Notes: generated by a model from the sequence alone, not told the origin. A DNA stretch of 22,946 nt from SIG588 sp045599305 (GCA_045599305.1 JAZRVU010000116.1:1-22946), one strand, 5' to 3'; positions 8,333 to 15,982 are shown, numbered from the stretch's first letter. Numbers and translations: made by a program.

Positions 8333-9073
8333 TCAGAAGGTCAGCTGCCCGAAAAAGCAGGCGGTCCCGCCGTTTCGGATGCGGAAAAACCACGATTTTT
8401 CCGCCGAAGCCCCTTCTGAGATCAGCACATCGCCCTCCCGTGCCTCGGCCGCGTATTGCAGCAAAAAGGCATGGGGGGGCGTTTTTTGCCGATCCGGCGG
8501 CAGGGTGTCCGTGAGCCGATCGGCGTAGACGGTGTTGTTCAGGTGACCGTTGAAGTCCACCTCCGAAGCCCACACCGGCCGAGTCTGCGTAACGGTGGGC
8601 ACAAGGCCGGCCGGCCACGCGACCGCCTGCGGCGGCGGGCAGGACATCTCCCGCTTGACGTCCGGCAGACGGGCAGCCTGTTCTGCGGTGGGACGGCAGA
8701 GCCGGTGGGTCGAAGCGTCCACCAGCGCAAACACCGCACGGCATTCAGTCAGCAGTTCCCCCGCCTCGTCACACAGGCGATATCCGCGGTGAAACTGCGC
8801 GCGCCTCACCCCGGCGCTCCATGTCTCCAGCGTCACCCGCTCGCCGCAGAGCGGCAGGCGACGGATAACACCGCTGCTGCGCGCCAGCACAAAAGCGACA
8901 TTCTCGGCGGCCAGCGCCTCCCAGCCCATGCCGTACCCCTGCACTTGACGCTCCCCCGCCTCCTGCTGCCGGCGAAGCAGTGCCGAAAGCCGCAGCCGCC
9001 GTGCCGCGTCCACATCGAAGGTGGCCACGGTGAAGGGCAGGGAAAACACGCCGTTTGACCCGGTTCCTCTCAT
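8333..9073 (-). CDS. Acyl-ACP thioesterase (FatA/FatB-like, PF01643)
   Basis: A 246-residue double hot-dog thioesterase that releases fatty acids from acyl carrier protein. The N-terminal hot-dog domain spans about 10-125. It includes FDVDAARRLRLSALLRRQQEAG, a sequence like the LLR.QQ.A stretch found in bacterial members, and GERVTLETW. The second domain opens with WASEVDFNGHLNNTVYAD (168-185), in which the N175-x-H177 pair matches the catalytic region of plant and bacterial acyl-ACP thioesterases. Length is normal for bacterial members. It starts at ATG 9073 behind GGAG (9084-9087). It lies downstream of parAB in the same direction and may partly share its transcript, although a weak hairpin intervenes. 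Chain-length preference cannot be read from the sequence. Confidence 0.9.
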   Translation of the reverse strand: MRGTGSNGVFSLPFTVATFDVDAARRLRLSALLRRQQEAGERQVQGYGMGWEALAAENVAFVLARSSGVIRRLPLCGERVTLETWSAGVRRAQFHRGYRLCDEAGELLTECRAVFALVDASTHRLCRPTAEQAARLPDVKREMSCPPPQAVAWPAGLVPTVTQTRPVWASEVDFNGHLNNTVYADRLTDTLPPDRQKTPPHAFLLQYAAEAREGDVLISEGASAEKSWFFRIRNGGTACFFGQLTF

Positions 9074-9130
9074 TTTTTCTATACTCCTCGTATTTATCGA
9101 ATCAAATTTTACAGATAGTGTTAAAACAAA

Positions 9131-9163
9131 CCGCGGGCAGAAGGCTGTTCCTCCCGTCCGCGG
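9131..9163 (-). terminator. Possible weak terminator after parB
   Basis: CCGCGG (9131-9136) pairs with CCGCGG (9158-9163) across a partly paired 21-base interior. On the minus strand TTTGTTTT follows. The interior pairing is imperfect, so partial readthrough into the thioesterase gene is plausible. Confidence 0.4.
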
Positions 9164-9174
9164 CTGTGATCGTC

Positions 9175-10041
9175 TTATTCTTCCGGCGCCAGGCGATTGG
9201 CCAGCGCCCGCAGATCGTCCTGATCGTAGAACTCCAGCTGCAGCATGCCGCCCTTCTTGCCCTCGACCACCTGCACGCGGCGGCCCAGATGCTCTGCCAG
9301 CGCCAGTTCCACCTCGCTGTAGAAGCTGTTTTTGGCAAAAGCGACGACTGCCGGATCGGATTTCGGCTTCTTTTCCGATTTGGCCGCTTTGGCCATCCGC
9401 TCCAGATCGCGCACCGAAAGCCCCTTGGCCACGGCCGCCTGCGCCGCTTTGGATTGCTCCTCCGGCGTTTCGAAAGCCAACACCGTGCGGGCGTGGCCGG
9501 CAGAAAGCTGCCCGCCCGCGACCATTCCGGCCACGTCATCCGGCAGATTCAGCAGCCGCAGCGCGTTGGCAACAGCCGGACGGGATTTGTTCACCACACG
9601 GGCGGTCTCCTCCTGCGTCAGCGCATAGGTCTCCATCAGCGTGCGGTACCCGTTGGCTTCCTCCATGGGATTCAGGTCTTCGCGCTGCAGATTTTCGATC
9701 AGCGCCAACTGTGCGGCCTCCCGATCAGTCATTTCCCGCACCACGACGGGCACTTCCTCCAGACCGGCACGGCGGGACGCGCGCCAGCGGCGTTCACCGG
9801 CGACCAACTGATAGGTGCCGTCCGGCAGCGGACGCACCAGCAGCGGCTGCAGCACACCGTGCTGGGCGATGGAATCGGCCAGCTCGGAAAGCGCCCCCTC
9901 GTCGAACTGCTTGCGGGGCTGTGCGCGATTGGGCACGATCTCCCCGATCCGCAGGGAAACGATCTTCCCCTCTTCTTCTGCGCTGTTTTCGGCAAACAGA
10001 GCCTCAAGCCCTTTGCCCAGACCGCCTTTTTTTGCTGCCAT
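9175..10041 (-). CDS. parB: ParB/Spo0J chromosome partitioning protein (CTPase)
   Basis: A 288-residue ParB. The extreme N-terminus (KKGGLGKGLEALF) is the conserved ParA-stimulating peptide. The CTP-binding domain holds PNRAQPRKQFD (37-47), the GERRWRA box (82-88) and ENLQREDLNPMEEA (116-129). A helix-turn-helix around 141-163 (LTQEETARVVNKSRPAVANA) reads parS. The C-terminal 50 residues form the dimerisation domain. ParB loads at parS as a CTP-dependent sliding clamp and directs origin segregation and SMC loading. ATG 10041 shares one base with the parA stop, with GGAGGTG upstream. Two good parS sites in the window (10898 and 18559) support function in cis. A Noc paralogue is less likely because it sits directly behind parA. 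Confidence 0.96.
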   Translation of the reverse strand: MAAKKGGLGKGLEALFAENSAEEEGKIVSLRIGEIVPNRAQPRKQFDEGALSELADSIAQHGVLQPLLVRPLPDGTYQLVAGERRWRASRRAGLEEVPVVVREMTDREAAQLALIENLQREDLNPMEEANGYRTLMETYALTQEETARVVNKSRPAVANALRLLNLPDDVAGMVAGGQLSAGHARTVLAFETPEEQSKAAQAAVAKGLSVRDLERMAKAAKSEKKPKSDPAVVAFAKNSFYSEVELALAEHLGRRVQVVEGKKGGMLQLEFYDQDDLRALANRLAPEE

Positions 10042-10817
10042 CAGAGGGCACCTCCCTTATTTTTTTCGATCAGTTCGGCCGCCAGCGCCTCATAAGCCTT
10101 GGCGCCCTTGGATGCCCGATCATAATAATGGATGGGCTGACCGTAGCTGGGGGCCTCGGAAAGCCGCACACTGCGCGGGACGGGTGTGGCAAACACCTTG
10201 CGGGGGAAAAACTTTTTCACCTCGGCCACCACCTGCTGCGTGAGATTGAGGCGGCCGTCATACATGGTCAACACCACGCCCTCCAGATCCAGCGGCGGAT
10301 TATACAGCCGCTTGACCTGCCGCACGGTGGCGATCAGCTGCGACATGCCGTCCAGTGCGTAATATTCGCACTGCAGCGGCACCAGAAACGTGTCTGCCGC
10401 ACACAGCGCGTTCAGGCTGAGCAGCCCCAGCGACGGCGGGCAGTCCACAAAAATGAAATCATATGCCTCGCGCAGCGGTGCCAGACCCGCTTTCAGCCGA
10501 CTTTCACGGCGCTGCTGCTCCACCAGTTCGATCTCCGCACCGGCCAGGCGATTGGAGCAGGGGATCAGATCCAGATTGGGATACGGGGTGGCCAGCACCG
10601 TTTTGGCCGGCTCCGCGGCGCCGATAATAAGTTCGTAGGTGGAATTGGCCCCCTTGCGCTTATCCAGTCCCACACCGCTGGTGGCGTTGCCCTGCGGATC
10701 AAGATCGATCAACAGGGTGTGCCGCCCCTGCGCCGCGACCGCCGCCGCCAGATTGACCGCCGTAGTGGTCTTGCCCACGCCGCCTTTTTGATTGAATACC
10801 GCGATTATTTTACCCAA
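10041..10817 (-). CDS. parA: ParA/Soj chromosome partitioning ATPase
   Basis: A 258-residue deviant Walker ATPase. It opens with IIAVFNQKGGVGKTTTAVNLA (4-24), which carries the signature lysine K11 and the P-loop. LLIDLDPQGNAT and IFVDCPPSLGLLSLNAL follow as the switch regions, then VLTMYDGR and VFATPVPRSVRLSEAPS. ParA binds DNA non-specifically as an ATP dimer and moves ParB-parS complexes; in Bacillota Soj also regulates DnaA. The length is that of a chromosomal, not plasmid, ParA. The start is TTG at 10817, preceded by AAGGGTG about 8 bases upstream; no ATG or GTG is better placed. Its promoter at 10858-10885 carries a perfect palindrome in the spacer, and a parS site lies just beyond it. 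Confidence 0.96.
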   Translation of the reverse strand: MGKIIAVFNQKGGVGKTTTAVNLAAAVAAQGRHTLLIDLDPQGNATSGVGLDKRKGANSTYELIIGAAEPAKTVLATPYPNLDLIPCSNRLAGAEIELVEQQRRESRLKAGLAPLREAYDFIFVDCPPSLGLLSLNALCAADTFLVPLQCEYYALDGMSQLIATVRQVKRLYNPPLDLEGVVLTMYDGRLNLTQQVVAEVKKFFPRKVFATPVPRSVRLSEAPSYGQPIHYYDRASKGAKAYEALAAELIEKNKGGAL

Positions 10818-10857
10818 ATCGGGTTCACCCTTTCTGAAAACGTCCTATTACACTTCC

Positions 10858-10885
10858 ATAATACCATAACTTATGGAAAATGCAA
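10858..10885 (-). promoter_or_regulatory. parAB promoter with palindromic spacer
   Basis: On the minus strand TTGCAT (10880-10885), 16 bases, then TATTAT (10858-10863). The spacer contains the perfect inverted repeat CCATAACTTATGG (10864-10876), placed where a repressor would block RNA polymerase. Confidence 0.6.
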
Positions 10886-10897
10886 TCATTTTCTGAC

Positions 10898-10913
10898 TGT
10901 TTCATGTGAAACA
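10898..10913. promoter_or_regulatory. parS site 1 (ParB-binding centromere site)
   Basis: TGTTTCATGTGAAACA differs at one central base (C to T) from the bacterial parS consensus TGTTTCACGTGAAACA. It lies upstream of the parA promoter, about 80 bases from the parA start. A second site is at 18559. Confidence 0.9.
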
Positions 10914-10916
10914 TTC

Positions 10917-10953
10917 AAAAAAATTGACGCAGGCGTACAGATGTGCGCCTGCG
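10917..10953 (-). terminator. Rho-independent terminator (distal) for the 11-16 kb operon
   Basis: CGCAGGCG (10928-10935) pairs with CGCCTGCG (10946-10953). On the minus strand the stem is followed by TCAA and then seven T. It insulates parAB from the upstream minus-strand operon. Confidence 0.65.
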
Positions 10954-10979
10954 CATAAAGGCGTTTTCGGCAAAGGAAA

Positions 10980-11016
10980 ACCGCCGAAAAGGAAAATTCG
11001 TTCCCTTTTCGGCGGT
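10980..11016 (-). terminator. Rho-independent terminator (proximal)
   Basis: ACCGCCGAAAAGG (10980-10992) pairs perfectly over 13 bp with 11004-11016 around an 11-base loop. Pyrimidine-rich tails exist on both sides. It follows the broken lipoprotein gene by about 45 bases. Confidence 0.75.
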
Positions 11017-11060
11017 CGTTCTTTTGTCCGACAGACCAAAGCTTGTCGGTATGCTTTCCT

Positions 11061-11494
11061 TTAGTCAACACGGAATTCAACGGAAATAATTTGTTCGTTT
11101 ACGGATTTCAGCAATCGATAGTTCCCCGGTGCCAATTCTCCGTATAGCCATTTCCAGTCTATTTCAAACTTAACTTCTCGGTTGCTGTTTGTAAGAAGCC
11201 CGACGGCTGTAAACCCATAGTTGTCGATCAGCGTTTTGACTTCGCACCATTGACCGTCTGTTTCCTGCTCGATCTTGTACCATTTTCCGTAAACATACGG
11301 CTCTTTGTTGGTGTCTTTTACGGTAACGTAGCCCCTGTTGAGGAAACGTTCGATATCCGTATGAAAACGTTTTCAACTGCCGTCGGGTGATATATCGATT
11401 CGTCGGAATGACTGCCGCTTGTCTTTTCGTTGGCACAACCGACAAATACGCACATAAACACAAACAAAAATGCGATCGCAAGTGTTCTTTTCAT
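11061..11494 (-). pseudogene. Frameshifted lipoprotein with bacterial Ig-like (Big_14-type) domain
   Basis: ATG 11494 follows a GAGGGGAT ribosome site. It opens a lipoprotein signal peptide, MKRTLAIAFLFVFMCVFVGC, with the lipidated cysteine at 20. The frame continues into FIRISNVSSTGATLP and meets TAA near 11334. In the adjacent frame the domain resumes at once: VTVKDTNKEPYVYGKWYKIE, later EIDWKWLYGELAPGNYRLLK, ending FRVD and TAA at 11061. The two halves together match one small Ig-like domain of clostridial surface lipoproteins (ISNVS.TG.T through WLYG.L.PG.YR). Adding one base near GCTACGTTACC would restore a single protein of about 144 residues. It is either a true pseudogene or a sequencing error; no classical slippery site is visible. 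GC is lower than in the neighbours. It follows the glycosidase gene by 29 bases. Confidence 0.75.
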
Positions 11495-11523
11495 ATGTTT
11501 TATCCCCTCAAGCACCAAGCCGT

Positions 11524-12831
11524 TTATGCCGTATAGACCACCAGCACGCTGTTGGGCGGCAGTTCGGCAGGCAGCGGGCACTCCTCCCACGTGCGGCCGT
11601 CGCAGATGATGCGGCAGCCGGTGACCGCGTGGCCGCCGAGGTCGAGCGTCAGCGGCACGGCCTTTTCCGGGTGGATGCTGGTCACCACCACACAGCCGTC
11701 CCCGCCCCATGCGGCGGCGGCATAGACATTCTCCTCCTCGCCCGAAACGGCGACCTGATCTCCCCGCCGGTACAGCGCGTTGAACGCCGGGAAGGCATAA
11801 TAGGCCGGGACGGGCTCTTGCGTCATCGGGTGGAAGAGACTGCGGTAATTGCTCAGGCCGAAGCCCGCATCATAGAACATGGCGGTATCGACCGGCTCGT
11901 TCTGGAACATGAGCATCATCGAGGTGATGAGCGCCGCGTGACGGGCGGTGTAGCGGGAGACCATCACCTCGGGGTTCCACTCGTTGCAGGAGGTCTCGGT
12001 GTCGGTGTAGCCGGCGGCATCCAGTTTTTCACGGGCATACCGCGCATAGGCACGGGTGTTCTCCACGTCATCGTAGCTGTGCCACGAGAAGAAGTCCAGC
12101 GGGCAGTCATGTGCCTTCACATAGTCGAGGAATTTCTCGAAATATTCGACATAATAACCGAAATCGCCGCCGACTGCCGCCGCTTCGGCCGCGGGAGCCG
12201 ATTTGAGGGCGTAAAATCCGCAGCTGGCGTAGCCGCCGATCTTTAGATGCGGGAATTTGTCCTTTAAATACTTCGACGCCACGCCGTACAGCTCAAAATA
12301 CTGCTCCATCGTGCCGTGCCACATCTGGTTGCGCTGTATGTCGCAGCCGCAGTTGTCCGGCTCGTTCCAGATCTCCCAGTAGCGGATATCATACCGGAAG
12401 CCGTCCGCCCAGCCCTCGGTGTAGTGGCGGATGATCCCTTCGCAGATCTTCGCCCACTTGAGATTGTCGGCCGGGGGATAGATGCGGTGCGGCTTGACGC
12501 TCGCATAATTTTCGATGGTGACGCCCAGCCGGTAAAAAGGCTCCACGCCCGCCTCGTTCAGCGCTTTCATCAGGATATCGGTGAAAGCGAAGTCGTAGGA
12601 CGCGGGATCTGCCGGGTCGGCATTGAAATCGCGGAACAGGTTGGGGATATCCACCCACAGGTTGCCGCCGGACGGCCCGCCCACATCATGCAGACGCGAA
12701 AACGGGATGCCCGCCTCGGTCAGATAGCGGCACATGGAGAAGTCGATCCCGGAAAAAGGCGGCTGCCCCACGCCGTGCATCGGCTTCATTTTTGCGATCT
12801 TTTGGGAAAAGTCCACCGAAATGGTTGCCAT
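11524..12831 (-). CDS. GH39-like glycoside hydrolase (clan GH-A, beta-xylosidase-like)
   Basis: A 435-residue cytoplasmic TIM-barrel glycosidase without signal peptide. The strongest marker is YWEIWNEPDN with the acid/base Glu157. The candidate nucleophile lies in TDTETSCNEWNPE (Glu279 or Glu284). Substrate-site features of GH39/GH-A enzymes also appear: GIPFSRLHDVGG, FSWHSYDD and MFYDAGFG, followed by a C-terminal beta-sandwich ending PPNSVLVVYTA. GH39 members are beta-xylosidases and alpha-L-iduronidases; the exact substrate is unknown. The start at ATG 12831 is preferred because GAGGTG (12841-12846) lies 9 bases upstream. In-frame ATGs at 12837 and 12840 sit too close to it, and extension to 12933 would run through an intergenic hairpin. 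It belongs to the unit that begins with the SGNH hydrolase and may act on the glycan that enzyme deacylates. Confidence 0.85.
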   Translation of the reverse strand: MATISVDFSQKIAKMKPMHGVGQPPFSGIDFSMCRYLTEAGIPFSRLHDVGGPSGGNLWVDIPNLFRDFNADPADPASYDFAFTDILMKALNEAGVEPFYRLGVTIENYASVKPHRIYPPADNLKWAKICEGIIRHYTEGWADGFRYDIRYWEIWNEPDNCGCDIQRNQMWHGTMEQYFELYGVASKYLKDKFPHLKIGGYASCGFYALKSAPAAEAAAVGGDFGYYVEYFEKFLDYVKAHDCPLDFFSWHSYDDVENTRAYARYAREKLDAAGYTDTETSCNEWNPEVMVSRYTARHAALITSMMLMFQNEPVDTAMFYDAGFGLSNYRSLFHPMTQEPVPAYYAFPAFNALYRRGDQVAVSGEEENVYAAAAWGGDGCVVVTSIHPEKAVPLTLDLGGHAVTGCRIICDGRTWEECPLPAELPPNSVLVVYTA

Positions 12832-12856
12832 TTTCATCATCACCTCAAAAAATTCT

Positions 12857-12887
12857 GAAAAATATCGCTGAACAGGGGCGATTTTTC
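12857..12887 (-). terminator. Possible attenuator hairpin between ECF gene and glycosidase
   Basis: GCGATTTTT (12878-12886) pairs with AAAAATATCGC (12858-12868) with one bulged base. T-rich sequence follows on the minus strand, just before the glycosidase ribosome site. It may reduce, not abolish, readthrough. Confidence 0.35.
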
Positions 12888-12915
12888 GGGATCGCCGCCC
12901 GGACGAGCCAAAACC

Positions 12916-12954
12916 GGGGGTATATTTTCGCAAACGAGGGGGTATGTTTTTTCA
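12916..12954. repeat. Two copies of the GGGGGTATGTTTTCGCA-type repeat
   Basis: Copies start at 12916 and 12938, exactly 22 bases apart. The second overlaps the stop codon of the ECF gene (TGA, 12952-12954). They match the copy next to the permease stop at 283-299. Confidence 0.5.
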
Positions 12955-13494
12955 CGCGTCCCCGATCCGCCCGAAAGCGCGCTCCAGCGCCATTACCAGC
13001 ACCGGAACAAGCACGATCTGCGCCACGATGCCGGGCAGGGCATTGGTGAAAGCACCGGCCATGAACGCCGCCCAACCGAACGGATAGTGCCCGAGGCCGA
13101 GCAGCAGCACCCGTGCGGCGCCCCACACCAGCCGCCCGATGAGCATGGCGGCGATGAGCGAGACATAAATACCGCTCTTTTTGCGGGGGAGCACCCGATA
13201 CAGCAGCCCGGACACCAGACCGTAGGCCGCCAGTTCGGCACACATGGCCGCGCCGATGGGCAGAATGGGCGGCATCCCGCACAGCAGGAACCGCAGCAGC
13301 GGTGCGATGAGCCCGACGGCGAAGCCGTACCACGGGCCACAGAGAAAACCGCACAGCAGAACGGGAAAGTGCATGGGACAAAAGGCGTTGCCGACCTGCG
13401 GGATCTGCCCGGTCAGAAACGGCAGCACCAGCGCCAGCGCCAGACACATGGCGGCCGTCACGGTCCGGACCAAGGGGTGGTTTGCGTTCTTCAT
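12952..13494 (-). CDS. ECF transporter S component (substrate-binding membrane subunit)
   Basis: A 180-residue, very hydrophobic protein with about six helices. The early segment AFCPMHFPVLLCGFLCGPWYG followed by GLIAPLLRFLLCG is characteristic of ECF-type S components (PF12822-like). Such S components bind a vitamin or other micronutrient in the membrane and work with the shared EcfA, EcfA' and EcfT module, which is not in this window, so it is a group II (solitary) S component. Substrate cannot be read; it is not clearly BioY, RibU or ThiT. ATG 13494 has a GAGGAAG ribosome site, and the gene lies 19 bases after the condensation-like gene in the same transcript. Confidence 0.8.
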   Translation of the reverse strand: MKNANHPLVRTVTAAMCLALALVLPFLTGQIPQVGNAFCPMHFPVLLCGFLCGPWYGFAVGLIAPLLRFLLCGMPPILPIGAAMCAELAAYGLVSGLLYRVLPRKKSGIYVSLIAAMLIGRLVWGAARVLLLGLGHYPFGWAAFMAGAFTNALPGIVAQIVLVPVLVMALERAFGRIGDA

Positions 13495-13513
13495 CCGTCT
13501 TCCTCTCCCCCGC

Positions 13514-14773
13514 TCACGGCAGTTCGATGGTCGGGGTGCCGAACGGCATCACGCCGTCCTCGGTATAGCCGATCCCGCACAGCCGCAGCTGCTCCAGAAA
13601 CGCGCGATAGTAAACGTCCGACGAGAACCCCTGCAGAAAAGCGATGTGAAAGCGGCCGTTCACGGAGGATATCTCGATGAACACCGTTTGGTAGGTCGAG
13701 CCGTCGGTGATGTTGTACATCGACTCGATATACGGCTCTATGCTGCCCAGACCGAGCCGCCCCACATAACTGACCGAAAAGGTATTATTCACCGAATCGG
13801 CCAGCGCGGCGGGGGCGAGTGCGGCCTTTTTGGCCGCCGTCCCCGGCAGTGCCAGCAGTTTTTCCATGCGGATACGCCGCTGCTGCGCGTGATAGAGCAC
13901 GTTTTCCGGCTGGCTCTGCACCGTCACCATCCCGCGCGAGCAGGTGCACAGGTGCGCAACAGGCGCCTCGCGCAACCGGACGGGATAGCGCAGCGGGATG
14001 GCGCTGCACAGCATCCGGTAGTTGTGCGGGCAGCCCAGCGCGGGACGCCAGTTGAAGGAGACGGCGCTGACGATATCCGCCGTCACATCCGGGTGCAGCG
14101 CCCGGATCGCCCGTGTCATGAGAGAGGAGACCAGCGCGCAGGGACTGCCGTCGTTGTCGTGGTTGAAGCGCATGACCTCCGCCTGACTGACGGAAAAGCG
14201 GTAGACGGTGTTCTGCGCATCGTTCACGAAGCCGCCGTCGGCCAAACGGAAAAAGGGGCCTGTGGGCGGCAGCGCCAGCGGTACCGCCGCCGCCATCCGC
14301 TCCTCGGGATAAGGGTTGGCACATTCGTCCGGGAAAAGGGGCGTGTCGTCGGTGCGCAGATCCTCCGCGTCAGCCGGTATGCCGTACAGATCGGAAAGAT
14401 AGTCATACAGCACCGACTTGATGAACGGAAACAGCCCCGCGCCGTCGGCAATGACGTGGGAGCAGTAAAAATTGACCTCCCGGCCATCGTAACTCGCCGC
14501 GATCAGGTGTCCGTTCACCCCGTCGCTGCCCAGCGGGCGCACCGCCGGACCCGGATAGACCACCGGCGGGCGGGGATTTTCGACGGCGAGCCACTCGCCG
14601 TCCCGCTCGACCACCTGCATGGCAAAATGGGTGTAGCGGCGCATGGCGCGTGTGAGCGCGGCCGCGAGCGCGGCCGGCTGCACCGGCGACCGGAGCGTCG
14701 TTTGGATCCGGATGGTGAAGGGCATCTCTTTTGAACAGAGATAAAACATGGGGTCATAATACCGTGCGCTCAT
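13514..14773 (-). CDS. Condensation-domain-like acyltransferase (stand-alone)
   Basis: A 419-residue protein with the fold markers of the chloramphenicol-acetyltransferase/NRPS condensation superfamily. The active-site motif reads FYCSHVIADGAG, with His106 and Asp110-Gly111 matching the second His and the DG of HHxxxDG. A later NNTFSVSYVGRLG resembles the DFGWG-side closing region, and VSFNWRPALG aligns with the start of the C-terminal lobe. It resembles the alcohol acetyltransferase/PapA-like group more than modular NRPS domains. It would transfer an acyl or aminoacyl group from a carrier protein or CoA to an alcohol or amine. The start at ATG 14773 follows AGGAG by 5 bases; the frame is open further up but would run into the SGNH gene. 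It follows that gene by 10 bases. Confidence 0.75.
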   Translation of the reverse strand: MSARYYDPMFYLCSKEMPFTIRIQTTLRSPVQPAALAAALTRAMRRYTHFAMQVVERDGEWLAVENPRPPVVYPGPAVRPLGSDGVNGHLIAASYDGREVNFYCSHVIADGAGLFPFIKSVLYDYLSDLYGIPADAEDLRTDDTPLFPDECANPYPEERMAAAVPLALPPTGPFFRLADGGFVNDAQNTVYRFSVSQAEVMRFNHDNDGSPCALVSSLMTRAIRALHPDVTADIVSAVSFNWRPALGCPHNYRMLCSAIPLRYPVRLREAPVAHLCTCSRGMVTVQSQPENVLYHAQQRRIRMEKLLALPGTAAKKAALAPAALADSVNNTFSVSYVGRLGLGSIEPYIESMYNITDGSTYQTVFIEISSVNGRFHIAFLQGFSSDVYYRAFLEQLRLCGIGYTEDGVMPFGTPTIELP

Positions 14774-14783
14774 GGGTACTCCT

Positions 14784-15827
14784 TTATTGCGGAATGCAGA
14801 CAAAATCGAGTTTGACGCCCGTGCCGGTGCTTTCGGGGTGCTTCTCCCCCGCCGGCGACAGCACGAGCGTGTGCTCACCGTCGGTCAGATCAAATCGCTG
14901 ATACCACGTGACCGGCTGATTCTCGGTGTGATAGAACAGATCGACGGTGCGGCGCTCGCCGTCCAGCGTGACGGCGAGACGGCCGTAGCGTTCGCCGATG
15001 CGCTCCCCCACGATGACGGCAGGCCCGCGAAACGTGAGGGTCAGCGCGGCGGCGGGGTCATCGGAATAGATGCCCGCGTCGCCGGGGCCGCAGTTGGCGG
15101 CGTTCCAGTCCCCCTGCCCGCAGAGCGTCCATTCCCCCGTGCGGGGCAGGTCGGCGGCGTTGAGGAAGCGGCCGGTGAAGTCAAAGGCCTCCGGATCGCG
15201 CTTTTCGCCCTGCGGAGAATGGAAAATGTCCTCGTCAAAGTGGGCGAACAGGTGCCGGGCATAGTAATCGTGCCCCACGTCGGTGGGGTGGACGTTATCG
15301 GCGATGAAGCAGACGTCCCGCGCAGGGTTGCTGCCCGGTGCCGCCGCCCCCAGTTCCTCGTCCATCTCCTGCTGCAGGTCGATGAGGCACAGGCCGTAAT
15401 GCGCCCCGATCTCGCGGTGCAGCACGGCGCGGGTGCGCGTTGGCTTGTTGCCCACCGCGCCCACCGGCACCACCGCCGGGCGACAGGGCGCGTTCATCAG
15501 CGCGCGCAGCATCCCCTCATACGCCTTGGAGGAAAGCGCCGCGTCGATCGCCCGGTCGTTGAGCGAAAACTCCACGAACACGATATCCGGCGCAAAGCGC
15601 AGCACGTCCCGCTCCAGCCGCAGCAGACCGTAGGTCGATTCGGTGCCGCTGATACCGGCGTTGATCTCCTCAAACCGGGTGGCGGGAAAAGCCGCCGCCA
15701 GCATCGCGGTCAGACGGGTCGTCCACCGCCGCGAATAGTCGGTGGCTCCGGCGCCCTCGGTGATGGAGCCGCCGATGAAAGCCAGCCGGCAAACATCCTT
15801 GCCGGCGACCAGTGTACGTATATCCAC
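14784..15827 (-). CDS. SGNH/GDSL hydrolase (esterase), two-domain
   Basis: A 347-residue cytoplasmic SGNH hydrolase. Block I is AFIGGSITEGAGATD with nucleophile Ser21, block II shows the NAGISGTESTYG stretch, block III VEFSLNDRA with the oxyanion Asn, and block V DNVHPTDVGH with the Asp-His pair. About 120 residues of beta-rich sequence follow the catalytic domain. The enzyme likely removes or transfers acyl groups on a sugar or peptidoglycan precursor; DltD and peptidoglycan O-acetyltransferase partners share this fold, but membership there is not shown. GTG 15827 is chosen as start because GGGAGG lies 8 bases upstream, close behind a promoter at 15891-15919. It is the first gene of the 15.8-11.0 kb operon. 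Confidence 0.88.
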   Translation of the reverse strand: MDIRTLVAGKDVCRLAFIGGSITEGAGATDYSRRWTTRLTAMLAAAFPATRFEEINAGISGTESTYGLLRLERDVLRFAPDIVFVEFSLNDRAIDAALSSKAYEGMLRALMNAPCRPAVVPVGAVGNKPTRTRAVLHREIGAHYGLCLIDLQQEMDEELGAAAPGSNPARDVCFIADNVHPTDVGHDYYARHLFAHFDEDIFHSPQGEKRDPEAFDFTGRFLNAADLPRTGEWTLCGQGDWNAANCGPGDAGIYSDDPAAALTLTFRGPAVIVGERIGERYGRLAVTLDGERRTVDLFYHTENQPVTWYQRFDLTDGEHTLVLSPAGEKHPESTGTGVKLDFVCIPQ

Positions 15828-15890
15828 AAAAATGTCCTCCCGAACGCCCTCGCAGGAAGCTCCTGCAAATGACGGTGATCTATTACCTGC

Positions 15891-15919
15891 ATTGTAGCAC
15901 ACCCCCGCCCGAAAAGCAA
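15891..15919 (-). promoter_or_regulatory. Sigma-A promoter of the SGNH-condensation-ECF-GH39 operon
   Basis: On the minus strand TTGCTT (15914-15919), a 17-base spacer, and TACAAT (15891-15896). A small leader hairpin, GCAGGA/TCCTGC (15852-15866), lies between the promoter and the ribosome site. Confidence 0.8.
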
Positions 15920-15940
15920 CCGATAAACCGCTTTTGCGGC

Positions 15941-15975
15941 ACAAAAATGACGCCGAAAATCGGATTTTCGGCGTC
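15941..15975 (-). terminator. Terminator of the vanW-A-carrier operon
   Basis: GACGCCGAAAAT (15949-15960) pairs perfectly over 12 bp with 15964-15975 around a 3-base loop. TTTTTGTG follows on the minus strand, 7 bases after the carrier gene ends. It separates this operon from the SGNH operon downstream. Confidence 0.85.
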
Positions 15976-15982
15976 TGCGGTA

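Noticed and set aside
8262..9097. Shared TCTATAC...GTATTTA-like motif upstream of the QueG-like and thioesterase genes as a common operator
   Set aside because: One copy contains the ribosome site and the other does not; similarity is short and probably coincidental.
11170..11481. A 103-residue Arg-rich minus-strand protein
   Set aside because: It is the wrong frame of the frameshifted lipoprotein; the signal peptide and Ig-like domain explain the region in the other frames.
12832..12933. Upstream extension of the GH39-like protein to an ATG at 12933
   Set aside because: The extra 34 residues run through a hairpin and the repeat region, and a good GAGGTG site favours the start at 12831.
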